A stretch of 64,000 bases of DNA from Streptomyces flaveolus (lineage in GTDB: Bacteria; Actinomycetota; Actinomycetes; Streptomycetales; Streptomycetaceae): the NCBI RefSeq assembly GCF_000716535.1, contig NZ_JNWV01000005.1, positions 62,001 to 126,000 of the forward strand. The letters are read 5' to 3'. The notes under the pieces are model-generated. The model searched no databases and was not told the DNA's origin. It saw only the letters and a program-made list of their open reading frames with translations. Of the stretch, positions 18,042 to 27,400 are shown piece after piece. Both the position numbers and the translations under genes were made by a program. The number at the start of each line of letters is the position of its first letter. Within the stretch, counting starts at the first letter, position 1.

Positions 18042-18110
18042 GCGGTCCGGTGCCTGGGGCCCGAGCGGGGCCCGGCACGCGGTGCTGATCGCTCCAGCAC
18101 CTGGTCCTGC

Positions 18111-18178
18111 GCCGTACCAGTTTTCCGGTCCTGAGCCGTACCGGTATCCGGTCCCGAGCCGTTCCGTACCCGGCTGCC
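18111..18178. repeat. Short degenerate tandem repeat
   Basis: Two and a half units of about 23-24 bases, each beginning GCCGTACC and containing CCGGTCC (18111, 18135, 18158). It lies between the PP2C and MASE1 genes. Confidence 0.5.
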
Positions 18179-18249
18179 GTCAGCCATAGGGCCGGACCGC
18201 CGCCCGTCTCGCCTCGCCGACCGGCGGCCATCGGTGTGAGATTGCTGCT

Positions 18250-19266
18250 GTGGTGGGTTTCGAGGAGCTGCGCCGACCGGGTGGCCGTGCCGTCGAGCTG
18301 CTGGCCGTCGCCGCCTGCTACTACGCGGCGGCCCGGCTCGGCCTGCTGCGCCAGCTGACGGTCGAGGGAGCCGTCGTCACCCCCATCTGGCCGCCGACCG
18401 GCGTCGCCGTCGCCGTGCTGCTCATCCTCGGCCTGCGCTGCTGGCCCGGCATCACCCTCGGCGCCCTCTTCTCCGTCCTGTCCCTCACCACGCCCGGACC
18501 CGACGTGCTCGGCATCCTCTTCGGGAACACCGCCGCCCCCGTGTGCGCGGCGCTGCTGCTGCGCCGGGCAGGCTTCCGCACCGACCTCAGCCGGCTGCGC
18601 GACGGCCTCGCCCTCGTGTTCCTGGGCGCGCTGGGCGCCATGCTGATCAGCGCGACCGTCGGCGTCGGCGTCCTCGTCCTCACCGACAGCGTGCCGATGC
18701 ACAGCTTCTGGCCCGTCTGGCTCGCCTGGTGGGTGGGCGACGCGATGGGCGTCCTGCTCGTCACCCCGCTGCTGCTGCTGTTGCTGCGCCGCGTCCGCAG
18801 ACCACTGCCCCTGCGCCGCTGGAAGGAGGCGACCGCGCTGGCCGTCGTCGCCTGCGCCCTCGTACCGCTGGCCGCCCACAGCTCGCTCAGCCTGCTCTTC
18901 CTCGTCTACCCGCTCATCATCTGGGCGGCCCTGCGGTTCCAGCTCGTGGGCAGTGTGCTCTGCGCGCTGCTGACCTCCGTGGTGGCCACCGTCGCCGCGA
19001 CGGACCAAGTCGGCGCGTTCGCCGGGCTGAGCCGGATCGAGGTCATGGTCAAGCTCCAGGCCTTCAACGGCGCCATGGCCCTGACCGCGCTGCTGCTGTC
19101 CGCGGTGATCATCGAGCAGCGCAACACCCGAGACTCGGTGGAGAAGGCCTGCCAGGAACTGGTGGAGGTGCTGGAACACCTCACCGCGGGCGAGGCGCCG
19201 CCGCCCCGGCCGCAGACGGAGGCCGACGACGTCGACGACCGGCCGTGGCCCACCGGGACACCGTGA
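18250..19266 (+). CDS. MASE1-domain integral membrane protein
   Basis: 338 residues. Eight to nine membrane helices cover about residues 12-305, with the MASE1 features WPPTGVAVAVLLILG, ALLFGN-type (LFGNTAAP) and WLAWWVGDAMGVLLVTPLLL. MASE1 is a membrane sensor usually fused to kinase, cyclase or phosphatase output domains. Here only a short cytoplasmic helix (EKACQELVEVLEHLTAG) and an acidic tail follow, so it is a stand-alone sensor. It may act with the PP2C phosphatase upstream on the same strand. Start GTG 18250 or 18253; the ribosome site is weak. Confidence 0.85.
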   Translation: MVGFEELRRPGGRAVELLAVAACYYAAARLGLLRQLTVEGAVVTPIWPPTGVAVAVLLILGLRCWPGITLGALFSVLSLTTPGPDVLGILFGNTAAPVCAALLLRRAGFRTDLSRLRDGLALVFLGALGAMLISATVGVGVLVLTDSVPMHSFWPVWLAWWVGDAMGVLLVTPLLLLLLRRVRRPLPLRRWKEATALAVVACALVPLAAHSSLSLLFLVYPLIIWAALRFQLVGSVLCALLTSVVATVAATDQVGAFAGLSRIEVMVKLQAFNGAMALTALLLSAVIIEQRNTRDSVEKACQELVEVLEHLTAGEAPPPRPQTEADDVDDRPWPTGTP

Positions 19267-19317
19267 ACCTCCCGCGGCGCCGGTGCACCCTCCGCGGGCC
19301 CTCGTCGCAGCGGCGTG

Positions 19318-19668
19318 TCACCGCTCGGAGCGGTTGACCGGCCCCTCGTCGTCGCTGCCCGGCTCCGCGGCCGGCGTCCCCGCCTTCGTGGTGCGCTGCT
19401 CGCGGGACGGTGGGTGGGCGGCACCGGTGGCGCCGGGCTGCCCGCCACCCGTGGTGCCGTAGCCCCCGGGAATCCCCGGCGGTGTGTCCGCCGCGGCCTG
19501 CGCCTCGCTGATGTGCCGCCGGGCCCGGACGTTCGCCCGGCGCTCCGGATACGGGTAGTCGAACGGTTCCGATTCGGCGCGCTCGCGGTCCGCCTCGCGC
19601 TGCCGGCGCGCGGCCCGCTCGGCCGCCGTCGCGTTCTCGTCCTGTCGCTCGCGCTCGTGGTCCTTCAT
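19318..19668 (-). CDS. Highly charged hypothetical protein
   Basis: 116 residues. No family recognised. The first half is extremely rich in Glu/Arg (MKDHERERQDENATAAERAARR) and would form a long helix. FDYPYPERRANVRARRHISEAQ follows, then a Gly/Pro/Thr-rich disordered tail. The ATG has only a poor ribosome site. It is divergent from selA with a 133-base gap. It could be spurious, but codon composition looks coding. Confidence 0.5.
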   Translation of the reverse strand: MKDHERERQDENATAAERAARRQREADRERAESEPFDYPYPERRANVRARRHISEAQAAADTPPGIPGGYGTTGGGQPGATGAAHPPSREQRTTKAGTPAAEPGSDDEGPVNRSER

Positions 19669-19801
19669 GCGGCGCCGAGTACCCGGGCGACGGCCACCGT
19701 CAACGTCCCTCCCGGCGTGTCGGACGGCCCGCCGGGGGCACTGGGAGACGATGGGCCGAGTCCGTACGGGCACAGGGCCGGACCGGGAGGACAGGGGCGG
19801 C

Positions 19802-21205
19802 ATGGAACAGCGGCCGGTACCAGGAGGGGCAGCCGGGAACGGCACGCGCGGCGCGCCCGTGACCACGGACCCGCCCCGGCAGCGGGACGCGGCCGACGAC
19901 GCACGCCGCCGCATCCCGCGCACCGACGCCCTCCTGCGCGACCCCCGGCTCGCCGAGGCGGTGGAACGGCTCGGCGCGCACCGGGTGAAGGCCGCCGTAC
20001 GGCAGGCGCAGGAGCGGGCCCGCTCCGGCGGCATCCCACCGGAACAGGTCCCGCAGACCGCCCTGGACCTGCTGCCCGGCACCGCGAGCGGCCTGCGCCC
20101 GGTGCTCAACGCCACCGGGGTGCTGCTGCACACCAACCTCGGCCGGGCCCCGCTGTCCGCCGCCGCCCGGCGGGCCGTCCAGGAAGCGGCCGGCTGCACG
20201 GACGTCGAACTCGACCTGGCGACCGGTGTCCGGGCCCGCAGAGGACGCTCCGCGCTCGCCGCGCTGCGCGCCGGGGTGCCGGCCGCCGGCGCCGCGCACG
20301 TCGTCAACAACGGCGCCGCCGCGCTCGTCCTCGCCGCCACCGCCCTCGCGGCCGGCAAGGAGATCGTCGTCAGCCGGGGCGAGATGGTGGAGATCGGCGA
20401 CGGCTTCCGCCTGCCCGACCTGCTCGTCTCGACCGGCGCACGGCTCCGCGAGGTCGGTACGACCAACCGCACGGCCCCCGCCGACTACGCGGCCGCCGTC
20501 GGGCCGGACACCGGGTTCGTGCTGAAGGTGCACCCGTCCAACTTCCGGATCACCGGCTTCACCCGGTCCGCCGAGGTCGCCGAGCTCACCGGCCTCGGCG
20601 TGCCGGTCGTCGTCGACATCGGCTCCGGACTGCTCGCGCCCCACCCGGCCCTGCCCGAGGAGCCCGACGCCGACACCCAGTTGCGCGCCGGTGCCGCGCT
20701 CGTCACCGCGAGCGGCGACAAACTGCTCGGCGGACCCCAGTGCGGGCTGCTGCTCGGCCGGGAGGACCTGGTCAGCGCCTTGGCCCGGCACCCGCTGGCC
20801 CGCGCCCTGCGCGTCGACAAGCTCACCCTGGCCGCCCTGGAGGCCACCCTCACCGGCCCGCCCACCCCGACCGCCTTCGCCCTCACGGCCGACCCGGACC
20901 GGCTCCGGGCCCGCGCCGACCGGCTCGCCGCCGCGCTGGCCGCCGACGGGATCGACGTACGGGCCGTGGAGAGCGCCGCGACGGTCGGCGGCGGGGGCGC
21001 CCCCGGCGTCACCCTGCCCAGCGCCGCCCTCTCCCTGCCCGAGCCGTACGCCGCCGCGCTGCGCACCGGCCGCGTCCCGGTCGTCGGCCGCCTGGAGGCG
21101 GGCCGCTGCCTGCTGGACCTGCGGGCGGTGCCCCCGGAGGACGACGACCGGCTGGCCGAGGCCGTGCGGTCGGCGCGGCCGGCGGCGGAAGGGCGGGAGG
21201 AGTGA
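19802..21205 (+). CDS. selA: L-seryl-tRNA(Sec) selenium transferase
   Basis: 467 residues. SelA is a PLP enzyme that converts Ser-tRNA(Sec) to Sec-tRNA(Sec) using selenophosphate. Visible features: the N-terminal tRNA-binding part (IPRTDALLRDPRLAEAVERLG), NATGVLLHTNLGRAPLS, ELDLATGVRARRG, VVNNGAAALVLAA, and the PLP lysine in ASGDKLLGGPQCGLL. Length fits the family. The first 30 residues are variable; GTG 19859 is an alternative start. The stop overlaps an ATG as TGATG, opening a chain of micro-ORFs that leads to selB. With selB, selC and selD it supplies the formate dehydrogenase. Confidence 0.96.
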   Translation: MEQRPVPGGAAGNGTRGAPVTTDPPRQRDAADDARRRIPRTDALLRDPRLAEAVERLGAHRVKAAVRQAQERARSGGIPPEQVPQTALDLLPGTASGLRPVLNATGVLLHTNLGRAPLSAAARRAVQEAAGCTDVELDLATGVRARRGRSALAALRAGVPAAGAAHVVNNGAAALVLAATALAAGKEIVVSRGEMVEIGDGFRLPDLLVSTGARLREVGTTNRTAPADYAAAVGPDTGFVLKVHPSNFRITGFTRSAEVAELTGLGVPVVVDIGSGLLAPHPALPEEPDADTQLRAGAALVTASGDKLLGGPQCGLLLGREDLVSALARHPLARALRVDKLTLAALEATLTGPPTPTAFALTADPDRLRARADRLAAALAADGIDVRAVESAATVGGGGAPGVTLPSAALSLPEPYAAALRTGRVPVVGRLEAGRCLLDLRAVPPEDDDRLAEAVRSARPAAEGREE

Positions 21206-21333
21206 TGAGGGGATGTGCGGGACGGCGTACGCCACCCCGGATGCCCGTGCGAGGGCGTGCCGACGCGACGCGGAGCCCGCGTGGCGGCGTGACCGCGTGG
21301 TGCGGGGTCCCCGTGGAAGGGCGGGCGGTGTGA
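21205..21333 (+). CDS. Micro-ORF 1 between selA and selB (42 codons)
   Basis: Begins at the ATG of the TGATG overlapping the selA stop, behind GGGAGGAG. Product is Arg/Gly-rich (MRGCAGRRTPPRMPVRG…) with no family. Ends in TGATG. Translation is probable from the ribosome site; a function for the peptide is doubtful. Confidence 0.4.
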   Translation: MRGCAGRRTPPRMPVRGRADATRSPRGGVTAWCGVPVEGRAV

Positions 21334-21362
21334 TGCTGGTCCTCGTGGAAGGGCGGCCATGA
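21333..21362 (+). CDS. Micro-ORF 2 between selA and selB (9 codons)
   Basis: MLVLVEGRP, entered by TGATG from micro-ORF 1 behind GGAAGGGCGG and left by another TGATG. Too short to be a protein; likely a coupling element. Confidence 0.35.
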   Translation: MLVLVEGRP

Positions 21363-21499
21363 TGCGCGGTCCGCGTGCTCGCCGTTACCACGCGGGCGGC
21401 ACGGCTCCAGGCCGCCGTGACGGAATGGGCGGCACCATGCCGGGCCCCCGTGCCAGGGCGGGCGACTTGATGCCGGCCCCCTCCGAGAGGGAGGCGTGA
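21362..21499 (+). CDS. Micro-ORF 3 between selA and selB (45 codons)
   Basis: Starts at TGATG behind GGAAGGGCGG and reads MRGPRARRYHAGG… to SEREA, ending in the TGATG whose ATG is the selB start. No family recognised. Its end supplies the selB ribosome site GAGGGAGG. Confidence 0.4.
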   Translation: MRGPRARRYHAGGTAPGRRDGMGGTMPGPRARAGDLMPAPSEREA

Positions 21500-23325
21500 T
21501 GCGCGTTCTCGCCACCGCCGGGCATGTCGATCACGGTAAGTCCGCGCTGGTCCGGGCCCTGACCGGGATGGAGCCCGACCGGTACGAGGAGGAGCGGCGC
21601 CGAGGGCTCACCCTGGACCTGGGCTTCGTCTGGACCCGGCTCGGCGCGGACCACCTCGCGTTCGTCGACGTACCCGGTCACGAGCGGTTCGTGCCGACCA
21701 TGCTGGCCGGTGTCGGCCCCGTCCCCGCCGTGCTGTTCGTGGTCGCCGCCGACCAGGGCTGGCAGCCCCAGTCGCAGGAGCACCTGGCCATCCTCGACGC
21801 GCTCGGCGTCCGGCACGCCGTCCTCGCGGTGACCCGCAGCGACCTGGCCGACCCGGAGCCGGTCCGCGCCGACGCCGTCGAGCGGCTGGCCGGTACCTCC
21901 CTCGGCAAGGTTCCCCAGGTCGCGGTCAGCGCGGTCACCGGCGCGGGACTGGACGACCTGCGCGACGAACTGGCCCGGCTGGCGGCCGGGCTGCCCGCGC
22001 CCGACACCGACGCCGACGTACGCCTGTGGCTCGACCGGGCCTTCACGGTCCGGGGCCACGGCACCGTGGTGACCGGCACCCTCGGCGCCGGCACCCTGCG
22101 CGTCGGTGACCGGCTGGTGACCCCGGACGGATCGGCCGTGCGGGTGCGCGGCCTGCAGAGCCTGCACGAGGAGCGGACGGCCGTCGGCGCGGTGGCCCGT
22201 GTCGCCGTCAACGTGCACGGCCAGGGCGACACCACCCTGGCCCGCGGTCAGGTGCTGCTCACCCCGGACCGCTGGCTGTGCACCGAGGCCGCCGACGTAC
22301 GGGTCACCGGGGAGCCGGTGGCCGAGCTGCCCCGGCACGTCACCCTGCACATCGGAACGGCAGCCGTGCCGGTGACGGTCCGCCCGCTCGGCCCGGACAC
22401 CGCCCGGCTCACCCTGAGCCGGGGGCTGCCCCTCCGGGTCGGCGACCGCGCGGTGCTCCGCGAACCCGGCGGCACCCGCACGCCCTGCGGGGTCACCGTC
22501 CTCGACGTACGGCCGCCCCGGCTGACCCGGCGCGGCGCCGGCCGGGCCCGCGCGGCCGAACTGGAGACGATGACCGGACGTCCGGACGGCGCCGCCGAAC
22601 TGCGCCGCCGCAAGCTCGTCCGCCGCGCCGACCTGCGGGCGATGGGCGTCCCGGCGCCCGGCGACCCCGTCGCCGGTGACTGGCTCGCCGACCCGGCGCA
22701 CTGGACCCTCCTGAAGGACCGGCTGGCCGGCCACGTCCTGGAACACGCCCGCGCCCATCCGCTGGACCCCGGCCTGCCCGCCGAGGCGGCCCGCCGGCTG
22801 CTCGGCCTGCCCGACCGCGCCCTGGTCGACGCGCTGGCGGCGGCACAGCCCCGGCTCGGGGCGAGGCAGGGCCGGCTGTACCCCGCCGACAGCCCGGGGC
22901 CCGCCCTGCCCGCACCCGTCCGCGCCGCCGTCGACGCCCTGCGCCGGGACCTCGCCCGTACCCCGTTCCGCGCCCCGGAGGCCGGGCGGCTCGCCGAACT
23001 GGGCCTCGACCGCCGTGCGTTGGCCGCGGCGGCGGCAGCGGGGGCGCTGCTGCGGATCGCCGACGGGATCGTGCTGCTGCCGGGCGCGGACGCCGACGCC
23101 GCCGCCGTCCTGCGGGCGCTGCCCCAGCCGTTCACGCTCAGCGAGGCCCGGCGCGCCCTCGACACCACGCGCCGGGTTGCCGTACCGCTGCTGGAGTTCC
23201 TGGACGCCCGCGGCCACACGGAACGCGTCGACGACCAGCGCCGGCGCTGTCGGAGCGAGGCGGGGAACGGAGGCGGACGGGAATCGAACCCGCCTGCCCG
23301 AGATCCTCGGGCACCTCGGTTTTGA
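21499..23325 (+). CDS. selB: Selenocysteine-specific elongation factor SelB
   Basis: 608 residues. SelB brings Sec-tRNA(Sec) to the ribosome at UGA codons next to a SECIS hairpin. The GTPase domain opens TAGHVDHGKSALVRALTG (G1), with LTLDLGF (switch I), DVPGHERFV (G3) and a TRSD in place of the usual NKxD (G4). Two beta-barrel domains and C-terminal winged helices follow (RRLLGLPDRALVDALA; FTLSEARRALDTTRR). Recognisable SelB sequence ends near ERVDDQRR; the last ~30 residues (…GNGGGRESNPPARDP…) are read through the antisense strand of the tRNA-Sec gene. The ATG follows GAGGGAGG and is TGATG-coupled to micro-ORF 3. Confidence 0.95.
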   Translation: MRVLATAGHVDHGKSALVRALTGMEPDRYEEERRRGLTLDLGFVWTRLGADHLAFVDVPGHERFVPTMLAGVGPVPAVLFVVAADQGWQPQSQEHLAILDALGVRHAVLAVTRSDLADPEPVRADAVERLAGTSLGKVPQVAVSAVTGAGLDDLRDELARLAAGLPAPDTDADVRLWLDRAFTVRGHGTVVTGTLGAGTLRVGDRLVTPDGSAVRVRGLQSLHEERTAVGAVARVAVNVHGQGDTTLARGQVLLTPDRWLCTEAADVRVTGEPVAELPRHVTLHIGTAAVPVTVRPLGPDTARLTLSRGLPLRVGDRAVLREPGGTRTPCGVTVLDVRPPRLTRRGAGRARAAELETMTGRPDGAAELRRRKLVRRADLRAMGVPAPGDPVAGDWLADPAHWTLLKDRLAGHVLEHARAHPLDPGLPAEAARRLLGLPDRALVDALAAAQPRLGARQGRLYPADSPGPALPAPVRAAVDALRRDLARTPFRAPEAGRLAELGLDRRALAAAAAAGALLRIADGIVLLPGADADAAAVLRALPQPFTLSEARRALDTTRRVAVPLLEFLDARGHTERVDDQRRRCRSEAGNGGGRESNPPARDPRAPRF

Positions 23326-23360
23326 AGACCGGGAGGGCCACCAGGCACCCACACGCCTCC
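23268..23360 (-). tRNA. selC: tRNA-Sec (anticodon TCA)
   Basis: 93 bases including the G73 discriminator; CCA is not encoded. On the minus strand it begins GGAGGCGTGTGGGTGCC, has anticodon arm CGGTCTTCAAAACCG (TCA), a long variable arm with the stem GCCCGAG/CTCGGGC, T arm GCGGGTTCGATTCCCGT and 3' acceptor CGCCTCC. The length and extended variable arm are specific to tRNA-Sec. Its 3' half overlaps the end of selB on the opposite strand by 58 bases. Confidence 0.97.
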
Positions 23361-23397
23361 ACCGCACGTCAGGCTACTGCCCCAGGAGACCGCCGGT

Positions 23398-24411
23398 ATG
23401 ACAACGACACCGACCCATCAGGCGCCCGTTCGACTCACGCAGTTCGCCCACGGCGGCGGCTGCGCCTGCAAGATCCCGCCCGGGGAGCTGGAGGAGGTGG
23501 TCGCCGGGCTGACGGCACAGCCGCTCGCCGGCGGTGACACCCCGCTGCTCGTCGGCCTCGCCACCGGCGACGACGCGGCCGTGGTCACGCACCGGGGGAC
23601 CGCCGTGGTCTGCACGGCCGACTTCTTCACGCCGGTCGTGGACGACCCCTACGACTGGGGCCGGATCGCCGCCGCCAACGCCCTGTCCGACGTGTACGCC
23701 ATGGGCGGCCGGCCCGTGCTCGCCGTCAACCTGCTCGCCTGGCCCCGCGACCGGCTCCCGTTCGACCTCGCCCGCGAGGTGCTGCGCGGCGGACTGGACG
23801 TCGCCACCGAGGCGGGCTGCCACGTCGGCGGCGGGCACAGCGTCGACGACCCCGAGCCCAAGTACGGCATGGCCGTCACCGGCATCGCGGATCCGGCGCG
23901 GCTGCTGCGCAACGACGCCGGCCGGCCCGGGCTGCCGCTGTCGCTGACCAAGCCACTGGGCATCGGCGTCCTGAACAACCGGCACAAGGCCACCGGCGAA
24001 CGGTTCGAGCACGCCGTCGCCACGATGGCGGCCCTCAACCGGGAGGCCTCCGAGGCCGCGCTGGCCGCCGGCGCCGAGTGCGCCACCGACGTCACCGGGT
24101 TCGGATTCCTCGGCCACCTGCACAAGCTGGCCCGCGCCTCGGGCGTCACGGCCGTGGTCGACACCGCCGCCGTGCCGTACCTGGAGGGGGCTCGGGAGGC
24201 CGTACGGGACGGGTACGTCAGCGGTGGCACCCGGCGGAACCTGGAGTGGGTCGCCCCGCACACCGACTTCGGGGACACCGACGCGGACACCCGGCTGCTG
24301 CTCGCCGACGCCCAGACCTCCGGCGGGCTGCTCGTCGCCGGGGAGGTGCCCGGGGCTCCGGTGGTCGGGGAGCTGGTGCCGCGCGGAACCCACTCCGTCG
24401 TGCTCAGGTAG
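23398..24411 (+). CDS. selD: Selenide, water dikinase
   Basis: 337 residues. SelD makes selenophosphate from selenide and ATP. The active-site segment GGGCACKIPP contains the catalytic Cys and Lys, so this SelD is the Cys form and not itself a selenoprotein. ATP and metal motifs follow: GDDAAVV, TADFFTPVVDDPYDWGRIAA, NALSDVYAMGG, GGGHSVDDPEPKYG and the C-terminal DAQTSGGLL. CAGGAGA precedes the ATG. It lies 37 bases after selC and is convergent with the formate dehydrogenase gene. Confidence 0.97.
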   Translation: MTTTPTHQAPVRLTQFAHGGGCACKIPPGELEEVVAGLTAQPLAGGDTPLLVGLATGDDAAVVTHRGTAVVCTADFFTPVVDDPYDWGRIAAANALSDVYAMGGRPVLAVNLLAWPRDRLPFDLAREVLRGGLDVATEAGCHVGGGHSVDDPEPKYGMAVTGIADPARLLRNDAGRPGLPLSLTKPLGIGVLNNRHKATGERFEHAVATMAALNREASEAALAAGAECATDVTGFGFLGHLHKLARASGVTAVVDTAAVPYLEGAREAVRDGYVSGGTRRNLEWVAPHTDFGDTDADTRLLLADAQTSGGLLVAGEVPGAPVVGELVPRGTHSVVLR

Positions 24412-24431
24412 AACCGCTCACACCGGTCACA

Positions 24432-24465
24432 GCACTCACACGCTCACGGCACTCACACGCTCACG
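24432..24465. repeat. Perfect 17-base tandem duplication
   Basis: GCACTCACACGCTCACG occurs twice head to tail in the 75-base gap between the convergent selD and formate dehydrogenase stops, with related CAC-rich sequence around it. No hairpin terminator is obvious. Confidence 0.6.
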
Positions 24466-24486
24466 GCAGTCGCGCGGTCACCGCGC

Positions 24487-27400
24487 TCACGGCTCCGTCC
24501 CCGTGTGCTCGTCGATGCCAGCCCGGATCCGGTAGGCCCGCACCAGCGCCGGCGCGGCCGGGCCCCGGGGCCGCCGGCCCGGCCGGATGTCGACGGCGAA
24601 CGCCTTCGTCTCCTGGATGTGCGTGTTCGGGTCCAGGGACAGGTGCAGCAGCTCGTTGGCCGCGTCCCCGGTGCTGTAGCCGTTGGGACCCCAGTGGTAC
24701 GGCAGCCCCACCTGGTGCAGCCGGCGGCCGTGCACGGTCAGCGGGGCCATCCGGTCGGTGACCAGCACCCGCGCCTCGACCACGCCGCGCGCGCTGACGA
24801 TCGTCGCCCAGCCGGTGTGCGCCAGACCGCGCTCGGCGGCCAGCTCCGGGGACACCTCGCAGAAGAACTCCGGCTGGAGTTCCGCGAGGTACGGCTGCCA
24901 GCGGGACATGCCGCCCGCCGTGTGGTGCTCGGTGAGCCGGTAGGTGGTGGCCACGTACGGGAACACCCCGGAGCCGGGCTCGTCGCCGCTCGGCTGGTAG
25001 CGGTTGTCCGGGTGCGGCCGGAGCAACTGCCGTACCGGGTTGCGCTGCTGGTCGTAGAGCAGGTTCGGGAACGGGGAGTCCTGCGGCTCGTAGTGGGTGG
25101 GCAGCGGTCCGTCGGTGAGTCCGGACGGCACGTACAGCCAGGCCTTGCCGTCGGCCTGCATGATGAACGGATCCGTGCCGGACAGGGCCTCCGGCCCGCT
25201 CGCGTCCTCGGGCGGCTCGTGGTCCGGCGCCTTGTCCTTCTTGAAGTCGGGGACGTCGTGCCCGGTCCACTCGCCGCGCTCCGGGTCCCACCACACCAGC
25301 GCCTTCCGCTCGCTCCACGGCCTGCCCTCGGGGTCGGCGGAGGCGCGGTTGTACAGGATCCGCCGGTTGGCCGGCCAGGCCCACGCCCACTCGGCCGCCA
25401 CCCAGTCCTGCTCCCGGCCCGGCTTGCGGCGGGCCGCCTGGTTGACGCCGTCGGCGTACACCCCGCAGTAGATCCAGCAGCCGCAGGCCGTGGAGCCGTC
25501 GGGCTTGAGCTGCTCGTAGGAGGAGAGCGGATTCCCCTCGGCGTCCCGGCCGTTGATCTCGGCGAGGACGGCTTCCGCGTCCGGTTCGGCCTGCCGGCCC
25601 TTCGTCGGGTAGTCCCAGGCCAGGTCGAGCACCGGCCGGTCCATCTCGTCGGCGGACCCGGCGAGCTTCCGCCGGATGATCCGCCCCAGGTGGTAGGCGA
25701 ACCACAGGTCGCTGCGCGCGTCGCCGGGCGGTTCGACCGCCTGGTGGTGCCACTGGAGCAGCCGCTGGGTGTTGGTGAAGCTGCCGTCCTTCTCGGTGTG
25801 CGCGGCGGCCGGCAGGAAGAACACCTCGGTGCGGACGTCCTCCGTGCGCAGCTCCCCGGTCTCGATCTCGGGGCCGTCCTGCCACCAGGTCGCCGACTCG
25901 ATCAGGGAGAAGTCGCGGACGACCAGCCAGTCCAGGTTGGCCATGCCGAGCCGCATCAGCTTGGAGTTGGCGTTGCCCACGGCGGGGTTCTCGCCGAGCA
26001 GGAAGTAGCCCTTGCAGACGCCGTCCAGCTGGGCCATCGTCGTCTCGTACGTCGAGTGCGAGCCCGTCAGCCGGGGCAGGTAGTCGAAGCAGAAGTCGTT
26101 GTCGGCCCTCGCCGCGTCACCCCAGTACGCCTTGAGCAGGCTCACCACGTACGCCCGCATGTTGCCCCAGTAGCCCTTGTGCGCGGCCTCGGCCTCGACG
26201 AAGGCGTCCAGGTCCTGGTTCTGGTGGGCGTGCGGCATCGGAATGTAGCCGGGCAGCAGGTTGAACAGGGTCGGGATGTCCGTGGACCCCTGGATGGAGG
26301 CGTGCCCGCGCAGGGCCAGGATGCCGCCGCCGGGCCGGCCGATGTTGCCGAGCAGGGTCTGCAGGACCGAGGCCGCCCGGATGTTCTGCACCCCGACCGT
26401 GTGCTGCGTCCAGCCGACCGCGTAGGCGAAGGCCGTCGTCCGGTCGCGTCCGGAGTTCTCCGTGACCAGCTCGCAGACCTGACGGAAAAGGTCCTGCGGC
26501 ACCCCGCAGACCTGCTCGACCAGCTCGGGCGTGTAGCGGGCGTAGTGCCGCTTCAGCACCTGGAACACACAGCGCGGGTGGGACAGCGTCTCGTCCCGTT
26601 CCGGTTCCCCCTTGCCGATCGCCGCGCCGCCGGAGCCGTGGGCCTCGCCGCGCGCCGCCTCGGACACCGAGCTGCCGCCGCGGGTGCGCTTCTCGTACTC
26701 CTGGTCGCGCTCGCCGGAGGCCGCCTGCACCTCGGTGCCCTCGTACTGCCAGCTCGCGTTGTCGTAGCTGCGGTTGTCGGCGTCCAGGCCGGAGAAGACG
26801 CCGGCCAGGTCCTCGGTGTCCCGGAAGTCCTCCCGCAGGATCATCGGCGCGTTGCTGTACGCCACGATGTACTCGCGGAAGTACTTCTCCTGCTGGAGCA
26901 CGTAGTTGACGATCCCGCCGAGGAAGGCGATGTCCGTGCCCGCGCGTAGCGGCACGTGCAGGTCGGCGAGCGCGCTGGTGCGGGTGAACCGGGGGTCGAC
27001 GTGGATCACCTTCGCGCCGCGGGCCTTGGCCTCCATCACCCACTGGAACCCGACCGGATGGCACTCGGCCATGTTCGAGCCCTGGATGACGATGCAGTCC
27101 GCGTGCTGCAGGTCCTGCTGGAAGGTGGTCGCGCCGCCGCGGCCGAACGAGGTTCCCAGACCGGGAACGGTGGAGGAGTGTCAAACACGCGCCTGGTTCT
27201 CGATCTGGATCGCTCCCAGCGCGGTGAACAGCTTCTTGAGCAGGTAGTTCTCTTCGTTGTCGAGCGTGGCCCCGCCGAGGCTGGCGATGCCCAGGGTGCG
27301 CCGGGTGCGGGTCTGGTCGACTTCCCACTGCCAGCCGGCCCTGCGGGCCTCGATCACCCGGTCGGCGATCATGTCCATCGCCGTGTCCAGGTCCAGCCGC

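Larger units (their letters stand above)
21187..21502 (+). repeat. Degenerate tandem repeats of the selA-stop/start junction
   Basis: Several imperfect units, about 29-36 bases apart over the last 200 bases, share the pattern (GGTCC)CCGTG-GAAGGGCGGGC-TGATGC. Unit ends lie at about 21207, 21335, 21364, 21440, 21473 and 21501. The first copy is the selA 3' end itself (GGAAGGGCGGGAGGAG then TGATG) and the last is the selB ribosome site and start. The likely origin is repeated duplication of an ancestral selA-selB TGATG junction. Confidence 0.6.

Noticed and set aside
23268..23325. GGGRESNPP tail as a functional SelB domain
   Set aside because: It is the antisense translation of a tRNA gene and recurs generally when tRNAs are read in this frame.
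27181..27183. Nonsense mutation or gene split in formate dehydrogenase
   Set aside because: The flanking residues are continuous with known Sec enzymes, a bSECIS hairpin follows and the sel genes are present, so the stop is decoded.
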